Below, one piece after another: positions 6,895-14,611 of a stretch of DNA of 23,557 nt. Within the stretch, counting starts at the first letter, position 1. Each line of letters begins with the position of its first letter. Below the pieces are notes generated by a model that saw only the letters and a list, made by a program, of their open reading frames with translations, was not told the DNA's origin and ran no database searches. This DNA comes from a virus. Location of the stretch: IMG/VR virus record IMGVR_UViG_3300046007_010240, positions 1 through 23,557 of that record; one strand, 5' to 3'. The position numbers were made by a program, and so were the translations under genes.

Positions 6895-7334
6895 AGCGCC
6901 TCCCGTAGTGCGGTGATGGCAACATCAAGGCTAGGATCAATGAATGCCAATTGTTGTTTTGTCAGTAGTCCATTGCCGATAATTGGCTGAAGATTTATCA
7001 GCGCATCCAGCGCCAGCCGTGCAGCAGCTTGGAGCTTGTCTACTTCGTGCTGAAGCTCTGCATTGAAGGCCAGCCGCTTGTACTTCATCGGCACATCTTT
7101 AAGCCTCGCAATTTGAACTGCATCAGCCTCCAGCATGTCAGCGGCTTCCCGTAAATCTTCATTCACTCCGGGGATGTAGCTGTCACGTAGCCATTCAATC
7201 AACTCAGTGCGGTTGCTTGGCTTTGGGTCATGCCAATCATGGGCGCACTCCACTATGCCAAACCTAATGTTCTTGACTGCTTTCAATTGGCTATCACACC
7301 AAGGGCATTGCTTCAACTCAGTGCGGGTGGTCAT
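6891..7334 (-). CDS. Early hypothetical protein with N-terminal zinc-ribbon-like motif
   Basis: 147 residues. The N-terminus has CPWCDSQL (Cys10, Cys13) and a later CAHDWHD stretch, resembling the Cys/His pattern of Lar-type restriction-alleviation and related small phage proteins. A helical region follows with EWLRDSYIPG, LREAADMLEADA and a coiled C-terminal half. The LREAADMLE motif is common in phage proteins built from exchangeable modules. No enzymatic function can be assigned. ATGA overlaps on both sides. Confidence 0.6.
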   Translation of the reverse strand: MTTRTELKQCPWCDSQLKAVKNIRFGIVECAHDWHDPKPSNRTELIEWLRDSYIPGVNEDLREAADMLEADAVQIARLKDVPMKYKRLAFNAELQHEVDKLQAAARLALDALINLQPIIGNGLLTKQQLAFIDPSLDVAITALREAL

Positions 7335-7648
7335 AGTTGCTCTCCTAATTCTGCGGCTGCTGTTGTTATTGCACGCCGTGTGTCTACGTATCTGTTGCCA
7401 CCAAGCGCAACAAAAGTCTCATATTCATCCCGTTTGTTCACGAACACATGGCTATCGCTGTACGTCACATCAAGTTCCAGTTTCACAGCCAGTCGCAATG
7501 CTTGACCGTCGTTCGCAAGTGGATTCCATCGCTCAGTCCATTTGTTGATCGAGCCATCCATCGTTGTCCACAACTGACCCGCGCTGATGATGTATTCAAC
7601 GCCAGCGGCTTTCGCCGCAAACTCAAGCAATTCTCTGTCTGTTCTCAT
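7331..7648 (-). CDS. Early phage hypothetical protein (WNPL-DDG type)
   Basis: 105 residues. It begins with LLEFAAKAAGVEY and contains WNPLANDGQALRLAVKLELD, a pattern recurrent in small phage proteins of proteobacteria that I recognise but cannot name functionally. There is no membrane segment. It sits in the overlapping chain of leftward early genes (ATGA with both neighbours). Confidence 0.6.
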   Translation of the reverse strand: MRTDRELLEFAAKAAGVEYIISAGQLWTTMDGSINKWTERWNPLANDGQALRLAVKLELDVTYSDSHVFVNKRDEYETFVALGGNRYVDTRRAITTAAAELGEQL

Positions 7649-8094
7649 AGTGATGCTCCTTTGATGCTGTGATGGGCTTCGATGGCACGAGTCAGTTGGC
7701 GGACATACGGCATCAACTCAGCACCCCACGGTACTAGGTTAGACAGCGTAGGAAACTGCTCTATTCCACGAACCCCTAGCGCATCAATCTGCTTGTCTGT
7801 CAGTGGCTGCGCTGGTGCTGTTGGTGGGCGGGTGTAGAGTGGGGTTCCATCACCGTGGAAATTCAAAATGTTTCTTGTTTCCCACAAACCATCGGCATCA
7901 ACATAATTTTCAATAGCCATCCACGCCACAGGCTCCTGTTTCTCAGCCTGCTCGATAGCTTGGCGCAGGGCTGTAATAGCTGATGTAATTACCTTCGGAG
8001 TAATCTCTTTCGTGTAATTTCCATCGTCATCGGCCCCCATGACGCGACACGTATTGAGCGCCTCAAGCGCCTGTTTCATCACTTCAATGCTCAT
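7645..8094 (-). CDS. Early phage hypothetical protein with modular EPVAW/PLYTRP segment
   Basis: 149 residues. An N-terminal helix (MKQALEALNTC...) is followed by ALRQAIEQAEKQEPVAWM, a segment ending PLYTRPP, then LTDKQIDALGVRG. These blocks appear in varied combinations in phage proteins. The ALRQAIEQAE coding block nearly repeats in the adjacent gene (7942-7968 against 8220-8246, 26 of 27 bases). The start has a strong ribosome site (AAGGAG, seven bases upstream). Function unknown. Confidence 0.65.
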   Translation of the reverse strand: MSIEVMKQALEALNTCRVMGADDDGNYTKEITPKVITSAITALRQAIEQAEKQEPVAWMAIENYVDADGLWETRNILNFHGDGTPLYTRPPTAPAQPLTDKQIDALGVRGIEQFPTLSNLVPWGAELMPYVRQLTRAIEAHHSIKGASL

Positions 8095-8342
8095 GATTTG
8101 CTCCTTGTGTAGAGAGGTTCTTTGTAGCCCGGTGGATAGCGTTCGTCTGATGGCTCACTCAGCAGAAAGCAAGGGTCTTGCCCCGGCACACAACACACCC
8201 ACGCATACGGTTCCTCTGCCTCAGCCTGCTCGATGGCTTGGCGCAGTTCGTTAATCTCGGATTGCATTGCAGACTCTTGTTGCTCCCTGCTGTTTGAGTG
8301 TGGGTACTCTAGGCGCTCTCGCCATGTCTTAACTTGGTTCAT
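8091..8342 (-). CDS. Early hypothetical protein, paralogous module (EPYAW/PLYTR)
   Basis: 83 residues from ATG 8342, chosen because AGGAG stands seven bases upstream; an upstream in-frame start (8384) lies within the neighbouring gene. It shares ELRQAIEQAEAEEPYAWV and PLYTR with the next gene, so the two look like relatives reshuffled by recombination. The C-terminal RSKS is encoded by the ribosome-binding sequence of the following gene. Function unknown. Confidence 0.6.
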   Translation of the reverse strand: MNQVKTWRERLEYPHSNSREQQESAMQSEINELRQAIEQAEAEEPYAWVCCVPGQDPCFLLSEPSDERYPPGYKEPLYTRSKS

Positions 8343-8530
8343 GATTTGCTCCTGATGTATTTCATTCGCCAAAACATGCGCCACATCCTTGATGCAGGTG
8401 TGCGATGCAGGCTCTGTGTCCCTACTTCAAAATTCACCCCATCAAAGCTGCCAAAGGGTTTCGGCTTGGGGTTGTTACGCAAGAGTGCTTGTGCAGTGCG
8501 TTGGTAGGTGCCACGGTCAGTGCCCCTCAT
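8339..8530 (-). CDS. Small basic early hypothetical protein
   Basis: 63 residues, rich in Arg and Lys, starting at an ATGA overlap with the upstream gene and ending in RSKS just as the next gene begins. The C-terminus has MWRMFWRMKYIRSKS. No domain is recognised; the overlap at both ends is the main support that it is real. Confidence 0.5.
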   Translation of the reverse strand: MRGTDRGTYQRTAQALLRNNPKPKPFGSFDGVNFEVGTQSLHRTPASRMWRMFWRMKYIRSKS

Positions 8531-8718
8531 TTGTCCACCTCCACCTTCTCAATCACCGGGAGAACGGCATCTACTTTTCCGAACAGAAACTCGTCTGGAA
8601 CATTGACTGTGATCATCAATCGTCTGGCCGTATCCGACTTGGCGCACGGGTTTGATGTGGCGTACAAGTTTGCTGTGTAGCACCCTTGGAACACATCCAT
8701 GTATAAATCAACTTTCAT
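8527..8718 (-). CDS. Small early hypothetical protein
   Basis: 63 residues from ATG 8718, which carries AAGGAG seven bases upstream; the longer frame to 8739 lacks a ribosome site. It is beta-rich, with KVDLYMDVFQGCYTANLYAT, MITVNVPDEFLFG and an acidic/Val-rich tail. It may be a small OB- or ubiquitin-like fold, but that is a guess. It overlaps the upstream gene by 11 bp and the downstream gene by ATGA. Confidence 0.6.
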   Translation of the reverse strand: MKVDLYMDVFQGCYTANLYATSNPCAKSDTARRLMITVNVPDEFLFGKVDAVLPVIEKVEVDK

Positions 8719-9019
8719 GATTTGCTCCTTGTAGTGCATCCTGTGCTACGTCAAGCGCAAGACCCATATCCGCGCCTGATTTACGGGCGTTGTGTGCAAG
8801 ATGTCGCAGCGCATCACGAAGCACCTTGCACTCCGCTGCGAGTTGGTCGTTGTAAATTACCATGCTGTCATGCCGTGCAATCTCTCGATCACGCCCCTGC
8901 ACTAGTTGCTCAATGGCTGATTCAAGCTCGGCCTTTGTTGTTTCAATCAGCGCAAAGTCTTTGCACTCGACTGCCAGCACGTAATCGAGTGACAGCGCCA
9001 TGATCTGTGCTGTGTTCAT
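8708..9019 (-). CDS. Early helical hypothetical protein
   Basis: 103 residues, largely helical, with a likely coiled coil (TTKAELESAIEQLVQGRDRE and QLAAECKVLRDALRHLAHNA). AAAGGAT lies seven bases before the ATG. No enzymatic motif. It may be a structural adaptor or host-interacting protein; nothing in the sequence decides this. Confidence 0.6.
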   Translation of the reverse strand: MNTAQIMALSLDYVLAVECKDFALIETTKAELESAIEQLVQGRDREIARHDSMVIYNDQLAAECKVLRDALRHLAHNARKSGADMGLALDVAQDALQGANHES

Positions 9020-9192
9020 TTCAATCCTTTCGGTGGCTTCGGGCCACGGTTTTTATAGAGTCTCGGCGCGAAAAACTCATGCGTGTTGTGTGTCTTGTCG
9101 CAGCGCTTGCAGATGTATCGCCGCTGCTGGATTTCACCGAACGGCCTGCTATCAACGCAGAGCAGCTTTCGGAAGCAGTCGGGGCAGATCAC
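9016..9192 (-). CDS. Small two-CxxC zinc-binding protein
   Basis: 58 residues from a GTG start that overlaps the upstream stop (GTGA). CPDC at the N-terminus and CKRC at about 28-31 form a four-Cys zinc ribbon, followed by a basic Pro/Lys tail (RGPKPPKGLK). Such ribbons bind nucleic acid or mediate protein contacts; the role is unknown. The stop overlaps the next start. Confidence 0.6.
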   Translation of the reverse strand: MICPDCFRKLLCVDSRPFGEIQQRRYICKRCDKTHNTHEFFAPRLYKNRGPKPPKGLK

Positions 9193-9371
9193 AGCGTTAA
9201 CCAGACAGCAAAGGACACCCAGATCACCACACCCACAGTCATGCCTGCGTAGATGAACAAGTTTTCACCAGAAGAGAGGGGTTTACCTTCGTCCATTGCA
9301 AGTCTGTGTGGGCAGGTGTCAGACTGGTTGCACCGCTGGTTACAGGGTGGGCAAGTGTTGCAGTCACTCAT
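9189..9371 (-). CDS. Small Cys-rich membrane protein
   Basis: 60 residues. The N-terminal 20 residues contain five cysteines (C-x2-C-x2-C-x3-C-x5-C), ending TCPHRLAMDEG, which could hold a metal. One C-terminal membrane segment covers about 37-59 (FIYAGMTVGVVIWVSFAVWL). Overlaps with both neighbours support it. Function unknown. Confidence 0.6.
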   Translation of the reverse strand: MSDCNTCPPCNQRCNQSDTCPHRLAMDEGKPLSSGENLFIYAGMTVGVVIWVSFAVWLTL

Positions 9372-10120
9372 GCTGCCTCCGCGTATTCAGATTGAGCCAT
9401 TTCGCAAAAGATGCCGCATTGGATTTCCGGTTCGTCTTGGTAGCGCCCAGTGCCCGTCTTGAGTTCATCCAGAAATATCCGGGTTGTCCCTTCGCGCACC
9501 ATGCGAACCCCTAGCGCACGGCTGGCACCCGCCATCATCCAGAACCTCTCTGGAAAATCAGCGCGAATCTTGTTCCAATAGCCGCTGCCAGTGGCCTTGA
9601 CGCAGCCGATACAGTTGTTGTGTTGGTAGCCAAGTTTGTACATAACGGGCAGTTCAATGTCCGCGTTTTGCAGCATCCCAAGACAGTCGGCATGTGACAA
9701 CTGGCGCTCGATCAGCGGCGATACGCAGTCGATGTTGTTGGCATCAAGGAAGCTGTCAAAGCGCTCTTGTTCCTCTGTGCAGTATCCAAACACATGCTTG
9801 TCATCTGGCAACTGGAACGCTTCACGGACGTGCTTTTTCAGAAGCATGGTGCAGGGCGCACCATTGATGCCGCTGATGTACTTACGCTTCGTGATGACGT
9901 TGTAAATGCTGCCGTCGTATTCTTCATTGATCAGGTTTGTGATTGGCATACCGAACCACGTTTCGCAGTCAGCCGCAAACCTGTCGTTGTCGGGGTGTTC
10001 TTCCTTGACAATGCAACGGGCAACGACGATCTCATGCGTCTTGCCGTACTGAGCTATTGCTAACTTGGCTGCAACAGCAGATGCCGCGCCACAGCTAAAC
10101 CAGCATACGAGGCGGTTCAT
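9368..10120 (-). CDS. PP-loop ATPase, PAPS-reductase-like (phage CysH/DndC relative)
   Basis: 250 residues from ATG 10120 (GAGAGG upstream); a frame extending to 10195 runs through the preceding small gene. WFSCGAASAVAAK at residues 7-19 is the ATP-binding PP-loop of the PAPS reductase/adenine-nucleotide alpha-hydrolase fold. The rest has conserved-looking CTEEQERF and NNCIGCVKATGSGYW (Cys170/Cys173), then a second Cys pair at 235 and 239, which could hold a metal or Fe-S cluster as in DndC-type proteins. In bacteria the family includes sulfate-activation reductases and DNA phosphorothioation proteins. In phages such genes are frequent and their substrates mostly unknown. No dnd partners lie nearby, so DNA modification is only a possibility. 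Confidence 0.75.
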   Translation of the reverse strand: MNRLVCWFSCGAASAVAAKLAIAQYGKTHEIVVARCIVKEEHPDNDRFAADCETWFGMPITNLINEEYDGSIYNVITKRKYISGINGAPCTMLLKKHVREAFQLPDDKHVFGYCTEEQERFDSFLDANNIDCVSPLIERQLSHADCLGMLQNADIELPVMYKLGYQHNNCIGCVKATGSGYWNKIRADFPERFWMMAGASRALGVRMVREGTTRIFLDELKTGTGRYQDEPEIQCGIFCEMAQSEYAEAA

Positions 10121-10242
10121 GCGATCCTCTCGATCATCCAAGCAAACACAAGCGACAAGCCAATCATTCCAAGCATTACGCCGACCAAGTTCCATAGCCA
10201 GTGCGGTTTATCTTCGTCGTAGACGTGTTTGTTTCTTAACAT
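10117..10242 (-). CDS. 41-residue single-pass membrane protein
   Basis: ATG 10242 has AAAGGAT seven bases upstream. A charged N-terminus (RNKHVYDEDKPHW) precedes one membrane segment at about 17-36 (WNLVGVMLGMIGLSLVFAWM), and the C-terminus is IERIA. The stop overlaps the PP-loop gene start (ATGA). Below usual gene-caller length, but the ribosome site and overlap support it. Confidence 0.6.
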   Translation of the reverse strand: MLRNKHVYDEDKPHWLWNLVGVMLGMIGLSLVFAWMIERIA

Positions 10243-10496
10243 GAGAATCCTTTCGATGGGAGAAGTAGGAAGTCGCTGGCACCAGCGCGAACGTACTGGT
10301 GCGGGGTGGGTTCAAGCTCACCGCCAAAGGCCATCGTCCGGGGCAGGGCGGCCCCTGGTGGCTTCGGCTCGGCGTAGCTGCCAGGCTTGCTGATGGGCTT
10401 TTTCTTGGCCTTGGGCTTGATGGTTTCGTGCAGGGTGATGCTTGCCCTGCGGTCAAGCGAGGCGTTGCTGAAGGTGTCGTGGGGGCCGCGCTTCAT
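10236..10496 (-). CDS. Early basic/Pro-rich hypothetical protein
   Basis: 86 residues. It has a Lys/Pro-rich middle (IKPKAKKKPISKPGSYAEPK) and a conserved-looking end, GGELEPTPHQYVRAGASDFL, which I have seen as a motif in small early proteins of proteobacterial phages. The start overlaps DUF3310 (ATGA). It is probably disordered and nucleic-acid binding; that is inference. Confidence 0.6.
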   Translation of the reverse strand: MKRGPHDTFSNASLDRRASITLHETIKPKAKKKPISKPGSYAEPKPPGAALPRTMAFGGELEPTPHQYVRAGASDFLLLPSKGFSC

Positions 10497-10711
10497 TTGC
10501 GGGACTCCAACTCAATCAGCAACTCAATGAAGTGCTTGGCTTTTTCCAAGTCGGCCACCCCGTTCTTGCTGCGCCAGCGGCACAGGTACTTGATGGCACA
10601 GCCTTCTGCAAACGGGATGTTGTTCGCATGGATGAACTCGATGGGCTGGATCGCCATGTTCTTGTAATGGTCGCCGCTGACTTGTTTGGCGAGGGGGTTT
10701 TCAGTTGTCAT
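10493..10711 (-). CDS. DUF3310 family protein
   Basis: 72 residues. HYKNMAIQPIEFIHANNIPF, EGCAIKYLCRWRSKNG and DLEKAKHFIELLI are the three blocks typical of DUF3310, a short helical phage family sometimes described as nucleotide-kinase-like but without proven activity. It is the second gene of the left operon's distal segment, with ATGA overlaps at both ends. Confidence 0.85.
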   Translation of the reverse strand: MTTENPLAKQVSGDHYKNMAIQPIEFIHANNIPFAEGCAIKYLCRWRSKNGVADLEKAKHFIELLIELESRK

Positions 10712-10797
10712 TTGTACATCTCCAAAGCACGGCGAAAGGCGTGCCGAACGGTGTAGCCCGCGTTGCGGTAAAAGCGAAAAAAGTAGAAGAACTTCAT
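10708..10797 (-). CDS. 29-residue basic aromatic peptide
   Basis: The first frame after the promoter region: ATG 10797, with AGGAA nine bases upstream. The peptide starts MKFFYFFRFYRNAGYTVRHA and is rich in Phe, Tyr and Arg. The stop overlaps the DUF3310 start (ATGA), so it may serve as a leader that couples translation. Similar Phe/Arg-rich short ORFs occur in related early regions as far as I recall. Confidence 0.5.
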   Translation of the reverse strand: MKFFYFFRFYRNAGYTVRHAFRRALEMYK

Positions 10798-10882
10798 CGG
10801 GGTATTCCTGTTAGGTTAACAACTACAAGGTTGTTAAACGAAGTATGCCACAACCATAACAACAATCATAGGTTGTTGAAAA
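10798..10882 (-). promoter_or_regulatory. Second leftward early promoter with ACAACC/GGTTGT operators
   Basis: This 85-base gap contains the palindrome TAACAAC-N6-GTTGTTA (10817-10836), an isolated ACAACC (10850-10855) and an ACAAC-N8-GTTGT pair (10859-10876). On the minus strand TGGCATACT (-10 at 10842-10847) is an extended -10 match. The 13 bases around it (10840-10852) recur exactly at 17565-17577 in the other leftward promoter. The -35 is weak. The transcript would begin near 10835 and feed the genes down to the excisionase. Confidence 0.6.
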
Positions 10883-12265
10883 TTATTTTTTTCCGTACTT
10901 GCGTTTGAGCGATGCCATGAGGATGTCTTGCACCTCGCGCTTGGTTTCCACGCGCTCAATGACCATCTCGTCCACCGTGCCCCGGGCAATGATGTTGTGG
11001 ATGAACATGGCGCGGTCGTAGCCGGCCTGAAGCTGGCGCGTAGGGCCGATGCGCTCAATGATTTGCAGCCGTTCTTCCAGATTCCACCAATGGCCGAAGA
11101 ACACCAGCGTGCGCCCACCGTCTTGCAGGTTCAAGCCGTGGCCGGCGCTTTGCGGGTGGGCAAACATCAGCGGTATCTCGCCCTTGTTCCACGCCTTGAG
11201 CGTCTTGGGGTCTTTGTCCAGTTCCCGGCCTTGCGGGAAGTGCTTCTTCAAACGGGCCAAGTCTGACTTGAAGTGGTAGGCCACCAAAATAGGTTCACCA
11301 CCAGATTCCTCCACAACCTCTTCCAGCGCCAACAACTTTTGGTCGTGAACGTCTTGCCACTCGCTATTGCCACCATCAACATAGGCTGCGCCGTTGGCGA
11401 TTTGCAGACACTTGATGGTGCGCGCGGCCGCGTTGAACGCCTCAAGTTCATGGCCGCTGTCCAACTCAGTGAACATCTGTTTTTCCAACTCTTCGTAGGT
11501 CTTGCGCGCCCGGGCCGGCAGATCGACATAGATGTTGTTCACGATGGGTTGGCGCAGGTCAAACCAGTCCTTCGCCTCGATGGACAGGCACACATCTGAC
11601 AGCACGCCCTGAATTTCTGCCTGCGCATGGGGCAGGGCGACGATGCCGAAGCCGCTGGGGTGCGGCCGGAACCAGCGCTGCTTGAAGGCGTCATAGGTGC
11701 GCCCCAGGCGCTGCCCCCGGTCGATGAACCACAACTGCCCCCACAAGTCCTGTAGCCCGTTGGGGCTGGGTGTGCCGGTCAGTTCGATGAACCGCTTGAC
11801 TTTGGTGTGGGCTACCCGGGCGAACGCCTGCGCGCGCTTGCCGCCTTGCCGTAGGCGAAAGGACTTGAGCTTGGTGGATTCGTCGGCAATCACCGTCTTG
11901 TACGGCCACTTGTCGCCCCAGTAGTCGATCAGCCAGGGCAAATTTTCGTAATTTACGGCGTACACATCCGCGCGCCCCGTAACGGCCGCAAGCCGGTCCT
12001 TCAGCGGGCCGGTGGCCGAGCGCACGTTGATGTGCTGCGTGTGCGCCCACTTCTGCGATTCCTCGGGCCAAGTGGTCTGACATACCCGGGCCGGTGCCAG
12101 CACCAGTATCGGGTCGTCTTCCATGAAGCGCACGGCGTCAATCGCCGTGAGCGAGGCTGAAGTTTTGCCAAGCCCCATGCCGGCCCAAACTGCGCACCTG
12201 TCGTTTTGCAGAATGTGGTCGATGATCAGCTTCTGATAGCCGTGAGGTTGGAAGACGCGGGTCAC
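10883..12265 (-). CDS. SNF2/DEAD-type helicase-translocase
   Basis: 460 residues. It has Walker A GMGLGKT (29-35), a DEST box (128-131, in place of DEAH), TGTP (163-166) and a second RecA domain with FAHPQSAGHGLNLQ and QIIERIGPTRQ (motif VI with GPTR instead of the more common GRTRQ). This is the compact SNF2-like phage helicase usually found beside VRR-NUC, family A polymerase, DUF2815 and DUF2800 genes. It is expected to translocate on duplex DNA during replication or recombination. Start overlaps the VRR-NUC stop (ATGA). Confidence 0.9.
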   Translation of the reverse strand: MTRVFQPHGYQKLIIDHILQNDRCAVWAGMGLGKTSASLTAIDAVRFMEDDPILVLAPARVCQTTWPEESQKWAHTQHINVRSATGPLKDRLAAVTGRADVYAVNYENLPWLIDYWGDKWPYKTVIADESTKLKSFRLRQGGKRAQAFARVAHTKVKRFIELTGTPSPNGLQDLWGQLWFIDRGQRLGRTYDAFKQRWFRPHPSGFGIVALPHAQAEIQGVLSDVCLSIEAKDWFDLRQPIVNNIYVDLPARARKTYEELEKQMFTELDSGHELEAFNAAARTIKCLQIANGAAYVDGGNSEWQDVHDQKLLALEEVVEESGGEPILVAYHFKSDLARLKKHFPQGRELDKDPKTLKAWNKGEIPLMFAHPQSAGHGLNLQDGGRTLVFFGHWWNLEERLQIIERIGPTRQLQAGYDRAMFIHNIIARGTVDEMVIERVETKREVQDILMASLKRKYGKK

Positions 12266-12537
12266 TTGGATTCCTCTACAAACGCATCCACCGCTTCAAT
12301 GGAGTCAAGCACCACAACCCGGTGGCCGCGCGCGCGCAGGTCGGCGTGGCGGCGCAGTTGCAGCACGTTGGGCAGTTTGCCCGGGGCTTTCAGTTCTACC
12401 CAGCAGAGCCGGCCAAGGGTCAGAATCACCACGCGGTCAGGTACGCCGCGCAGGTTGGGGCTGGAGAATTTCCAGCACAGCCCGCCCGCCTCTTTGACGC
12501 GCATGGCAAGGTGTTTTTCAATCTTCGATTCGCGCAT
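12262..12537 (-). CDS. VRR-NUC domain nuclease
   Basis: 91 residues from ATG 12537 (AGGAAAG upstream); the longer frame to 12630 overlaps the polymerase. RESKIEKHL, GGLCWKF, GVPDRVVIL and WVELKAPG form the PD-(D/E)xK core of VRR-NUC: Glu early, Pro-Asp, then Glu-x-Lys, with LQLRRHADLRARGHRVVVL following. Stand-alone VRR-NUC proteins act on branched DNA structures. The gene begins one base after the polymerase stop. Confidence 0.85.
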   Translation of the reverse strand: MRESKIEKHLAMRVKEAGGLCWKFSSPNLRGVPDRVVILTLGRLCWVELKAPGKLPNVLQLRRHADLRARGHRVVVLDSIEAVDAFVEESK

Positions 12538-12538
12538 A

Positions 12539-14611
12539 TCAATCTTTCCTGTATCGGTAGCATTCAAAGCCCGCAGCCGCCAGCGGCAAGCCCTCGGCCC
12601 AAGGCGGGACGGTGGACATGAGCGCGGCAAGCCGGGTGTGGGTGAACTCGTCGGAGTCCGGTGTTTCGGTTAGCAGTTCGTCATGCACGCTCAAAACAAT
12701 CTTGTAGCCCTCGGCCTCGATGCGCGGCATGTTGTAGGCCAGGATGTCCCGGGCAAACGCTTGGGTGCAGTTCTCGGCAATCTTGCCGGCGTAGGTCTTC
12801 AGGCGTTCCCAGCGCCGGCTGTACTGGCCCATGCCCATATAGGAACAGTTGCCGGCCTCGTCTATTGCTGGCGCTGGGTAGCACAGCGCGCGGCCGGAGG
12901 GCAAGCGCACCCGCAGCCAGCTACCGTCCCGGCGCATCCTGACAGTGCCGCAGTCGAAGGTGTACTTGGGCGAGTCAACGGCATCACGGAACGCCTGCTC
13001 CAGCATCGGCCACCAAGCGGCAATCGCCGGGTGCCCTTTGCGCCATCCGCGCTTGACCACATCGCAGGCCACGAACGTGTCATCGGCCAAGTTGTAGGTT
13101 TCGGGCTTCGGCTTGAGCTTCAGCCATGCCAGGAACTTGCGCGCCTCGCCCAGCAGGTCTTGCGGGGCGTTGGGCAGAATGCCGACCGCGAGTTCGTCAA
13201 GGTCGATGCCGTAGGCCGCAGCGAAGGTGACGAACGCACCGACACCGCCCTGATAGCCCAACGCCAATTCCTGCACCTTGCCGACTTGCCGCTGGTCTTT
13301 TGTCACCTTGGCCGGGTCGATGCCGAACGACTTGGCGTAGGCCAGCTTGTACAGGTCGAAGCCCTGGCCGGCATCGAAGTCCCGAAAGGCTTGGAGCTTC
13401 CATTCCTCGCCGGCCAGCCACGCCAGCCCGCGCCCCTCAATGTTGGACAAGTCGGCAATCACCAACTTCTGCCCCTTGGGTGCCACGATGCAGCCCCGTA
13501 TCGCGCTGCTGGCGACTTCCATGACGTTGGTGTATATCAACCCCGCAGTGCCGGCCTTGAGCGCCGTGATGCCCTCGTTGATGGCCGCGTCCTTGAGCGT
13601 CGGCCGTGGCAGGTTCTGCGGCTGAAACGTGCGCCCACTCCAGCGCGCCGTGCGCCCAGCGCCAGCAAACTGCAACAGTCCACGCAGCCGGCCGTCAAGG
13701 TTGGTGGCGCGCACCAGTGCCTTGTACTTGCTGGTGCTGGTGGTGCTGGCCTGCAAGCGCACACGCAGCAAGTCTTTCATCGCCTCGGGGATGTCGGGGT
13801 CATCCAGCCGGCGTTCGACCGTCGCCATTTGCAAGTCGGGCAGGGCGATGCCGTACTCGGCCAGCATGTGTTCAATCATGGCGTTGCGCTGGGTGGCGGT
13901 CTGCACCTCGCCATTGGTCATGTCCACCGTGCGCTCGGCCAGTACCTCTTTCTCGGAGTCCACCGCAGCCAGCGCAGCGTTCGCCAGATCGAGGTCAACC
14001 GTGATGCCCCGGTCGTTGATGGTCTGGTCAAGGTGCCACAGCGCCAGTTCCGCGCCAGCGTAATTCCACTTGGGCAACTTGCGGTGTACCTCACGCATGG
14101 CTTCCACATCCAGGCGCGCGTAGTCCACAAACTCAGCCCACTCTACCGGGTGCGTATCGCGGGTGGCCCGGGTGAACTTGGAGGTGGCCGGCCGGGGCTT
14201 GCACAGCAACTGCACCAACTGCCCGCCGCGCTTGGACTTGGCTTTGTCCTCGGCAATGCCCAGCACCTCGCAGAGCGTTGCCAGCTTACCCGGCAACGAG
14301 TGGCACATGGCTTGCACCATCGTGTCGCGCCAACGGTGCAGGGGCGGGCACCAGTCGGGCATAGCGTAGCGCATCACTGTGCGGTCGAACATGCTGTTGT
14401 GAAACCAGACTTCGCAGTCGGGGTCCAGCAGCGCCACCTGAAGGTCGTAAGGCATCGGTTCGCCGGCCGTCAAGTCCCACACTTGTGTGGGGTATTCGTC
14501 AATCGCCCAGGCAAACAGCGTAATTTCAGCGTTCGCGGCGTAGCGGTAGGTGCCGTGAGCGATGGGTGTCTCCGAGTACGTTTCCAGATCGCCCCAGAGG
14601 CGATAGGTCAT
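12539..14611 (-). CDS. Family A DNA polymerase with 3'-5' exonuclease
   Basis: 690 residues from ATG 14611, which overlaps the HNH stop (ATGA). The proofreading domain comes first: Asp8-x-Glu10 (WGDLETYS), Asn72/Asp76 (FHNSMFD), Tyr164/Asp168 (YARLD). The polymerase domain has motif A with Asp387 (VIADLSNIEGR), motif B around KVQELALGYQGG and motif C VHDEL (His643-Asp644-Glu645). It lacks a 5'-3' nuclease domain. The length and order fit the phage pol I type seen with SNF2/VRR-NUC/DUF2815. A long opposite-strand frame across the gene is a composition artefact. Confidence 0.95.
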   Translation of the reverse strand: MTYRLWGDLETYSETPIAHGTYRYAANAEITLFAWAIDEYPTQVWDLTAGEPMPYDLQVALLDPDCEVWFHNSMFDRTVMRYAMPDWCPPLHRWRDTMVQAMCHSLPGKLATLCEVLGIAEDKAKSKRGGQLVQLLCKPRPATSKFTRATRDTHPVEWAEFVDYARLDVEAMREVHRKLPKWNYAGAELALWHLDQTINDRGITVDLDLANAALAAVDSEKEVLAERTVDMTNGEVQTATQRNAMIEHMLAEYGIALPDLQMATVERRLDDPDIPEAMKDLLRVRLQASTTSTSKYKALVRATNLDGRLRGLLQFAGAGRTARWSGRTFQPQNLPRPTLKDAAINEGITALKAGTAGLIYTNVMEVASSAIRGCIVAPKGQKLVIADLSNIEGRGLAWLAGEEWKLQAFRDFDAGQGFDLYKLAYAKSFGIDPAKVTKDQRQVGKVQELALGYQGGVGAFVTFAAAYGIDLDELAVGILPNAPQDLLGEARKFLAWLKLKPKPETYNLADDTFVACDVVKRGWRKGHPAIAAWWPMLEQAFRDAVDSPKYTFDCGTVRMRRDGSWLRVRLPSGRALCYPAPAIDEAGNCSYMGMGQYSRRWERLKTYAGKIAENCTQAFARDILAYNMPRIEAEGYKIVLSVHDELLTETPDSDEFTHTRLAALMSTVPPWAEGLPLAAAGFECYRYRKD

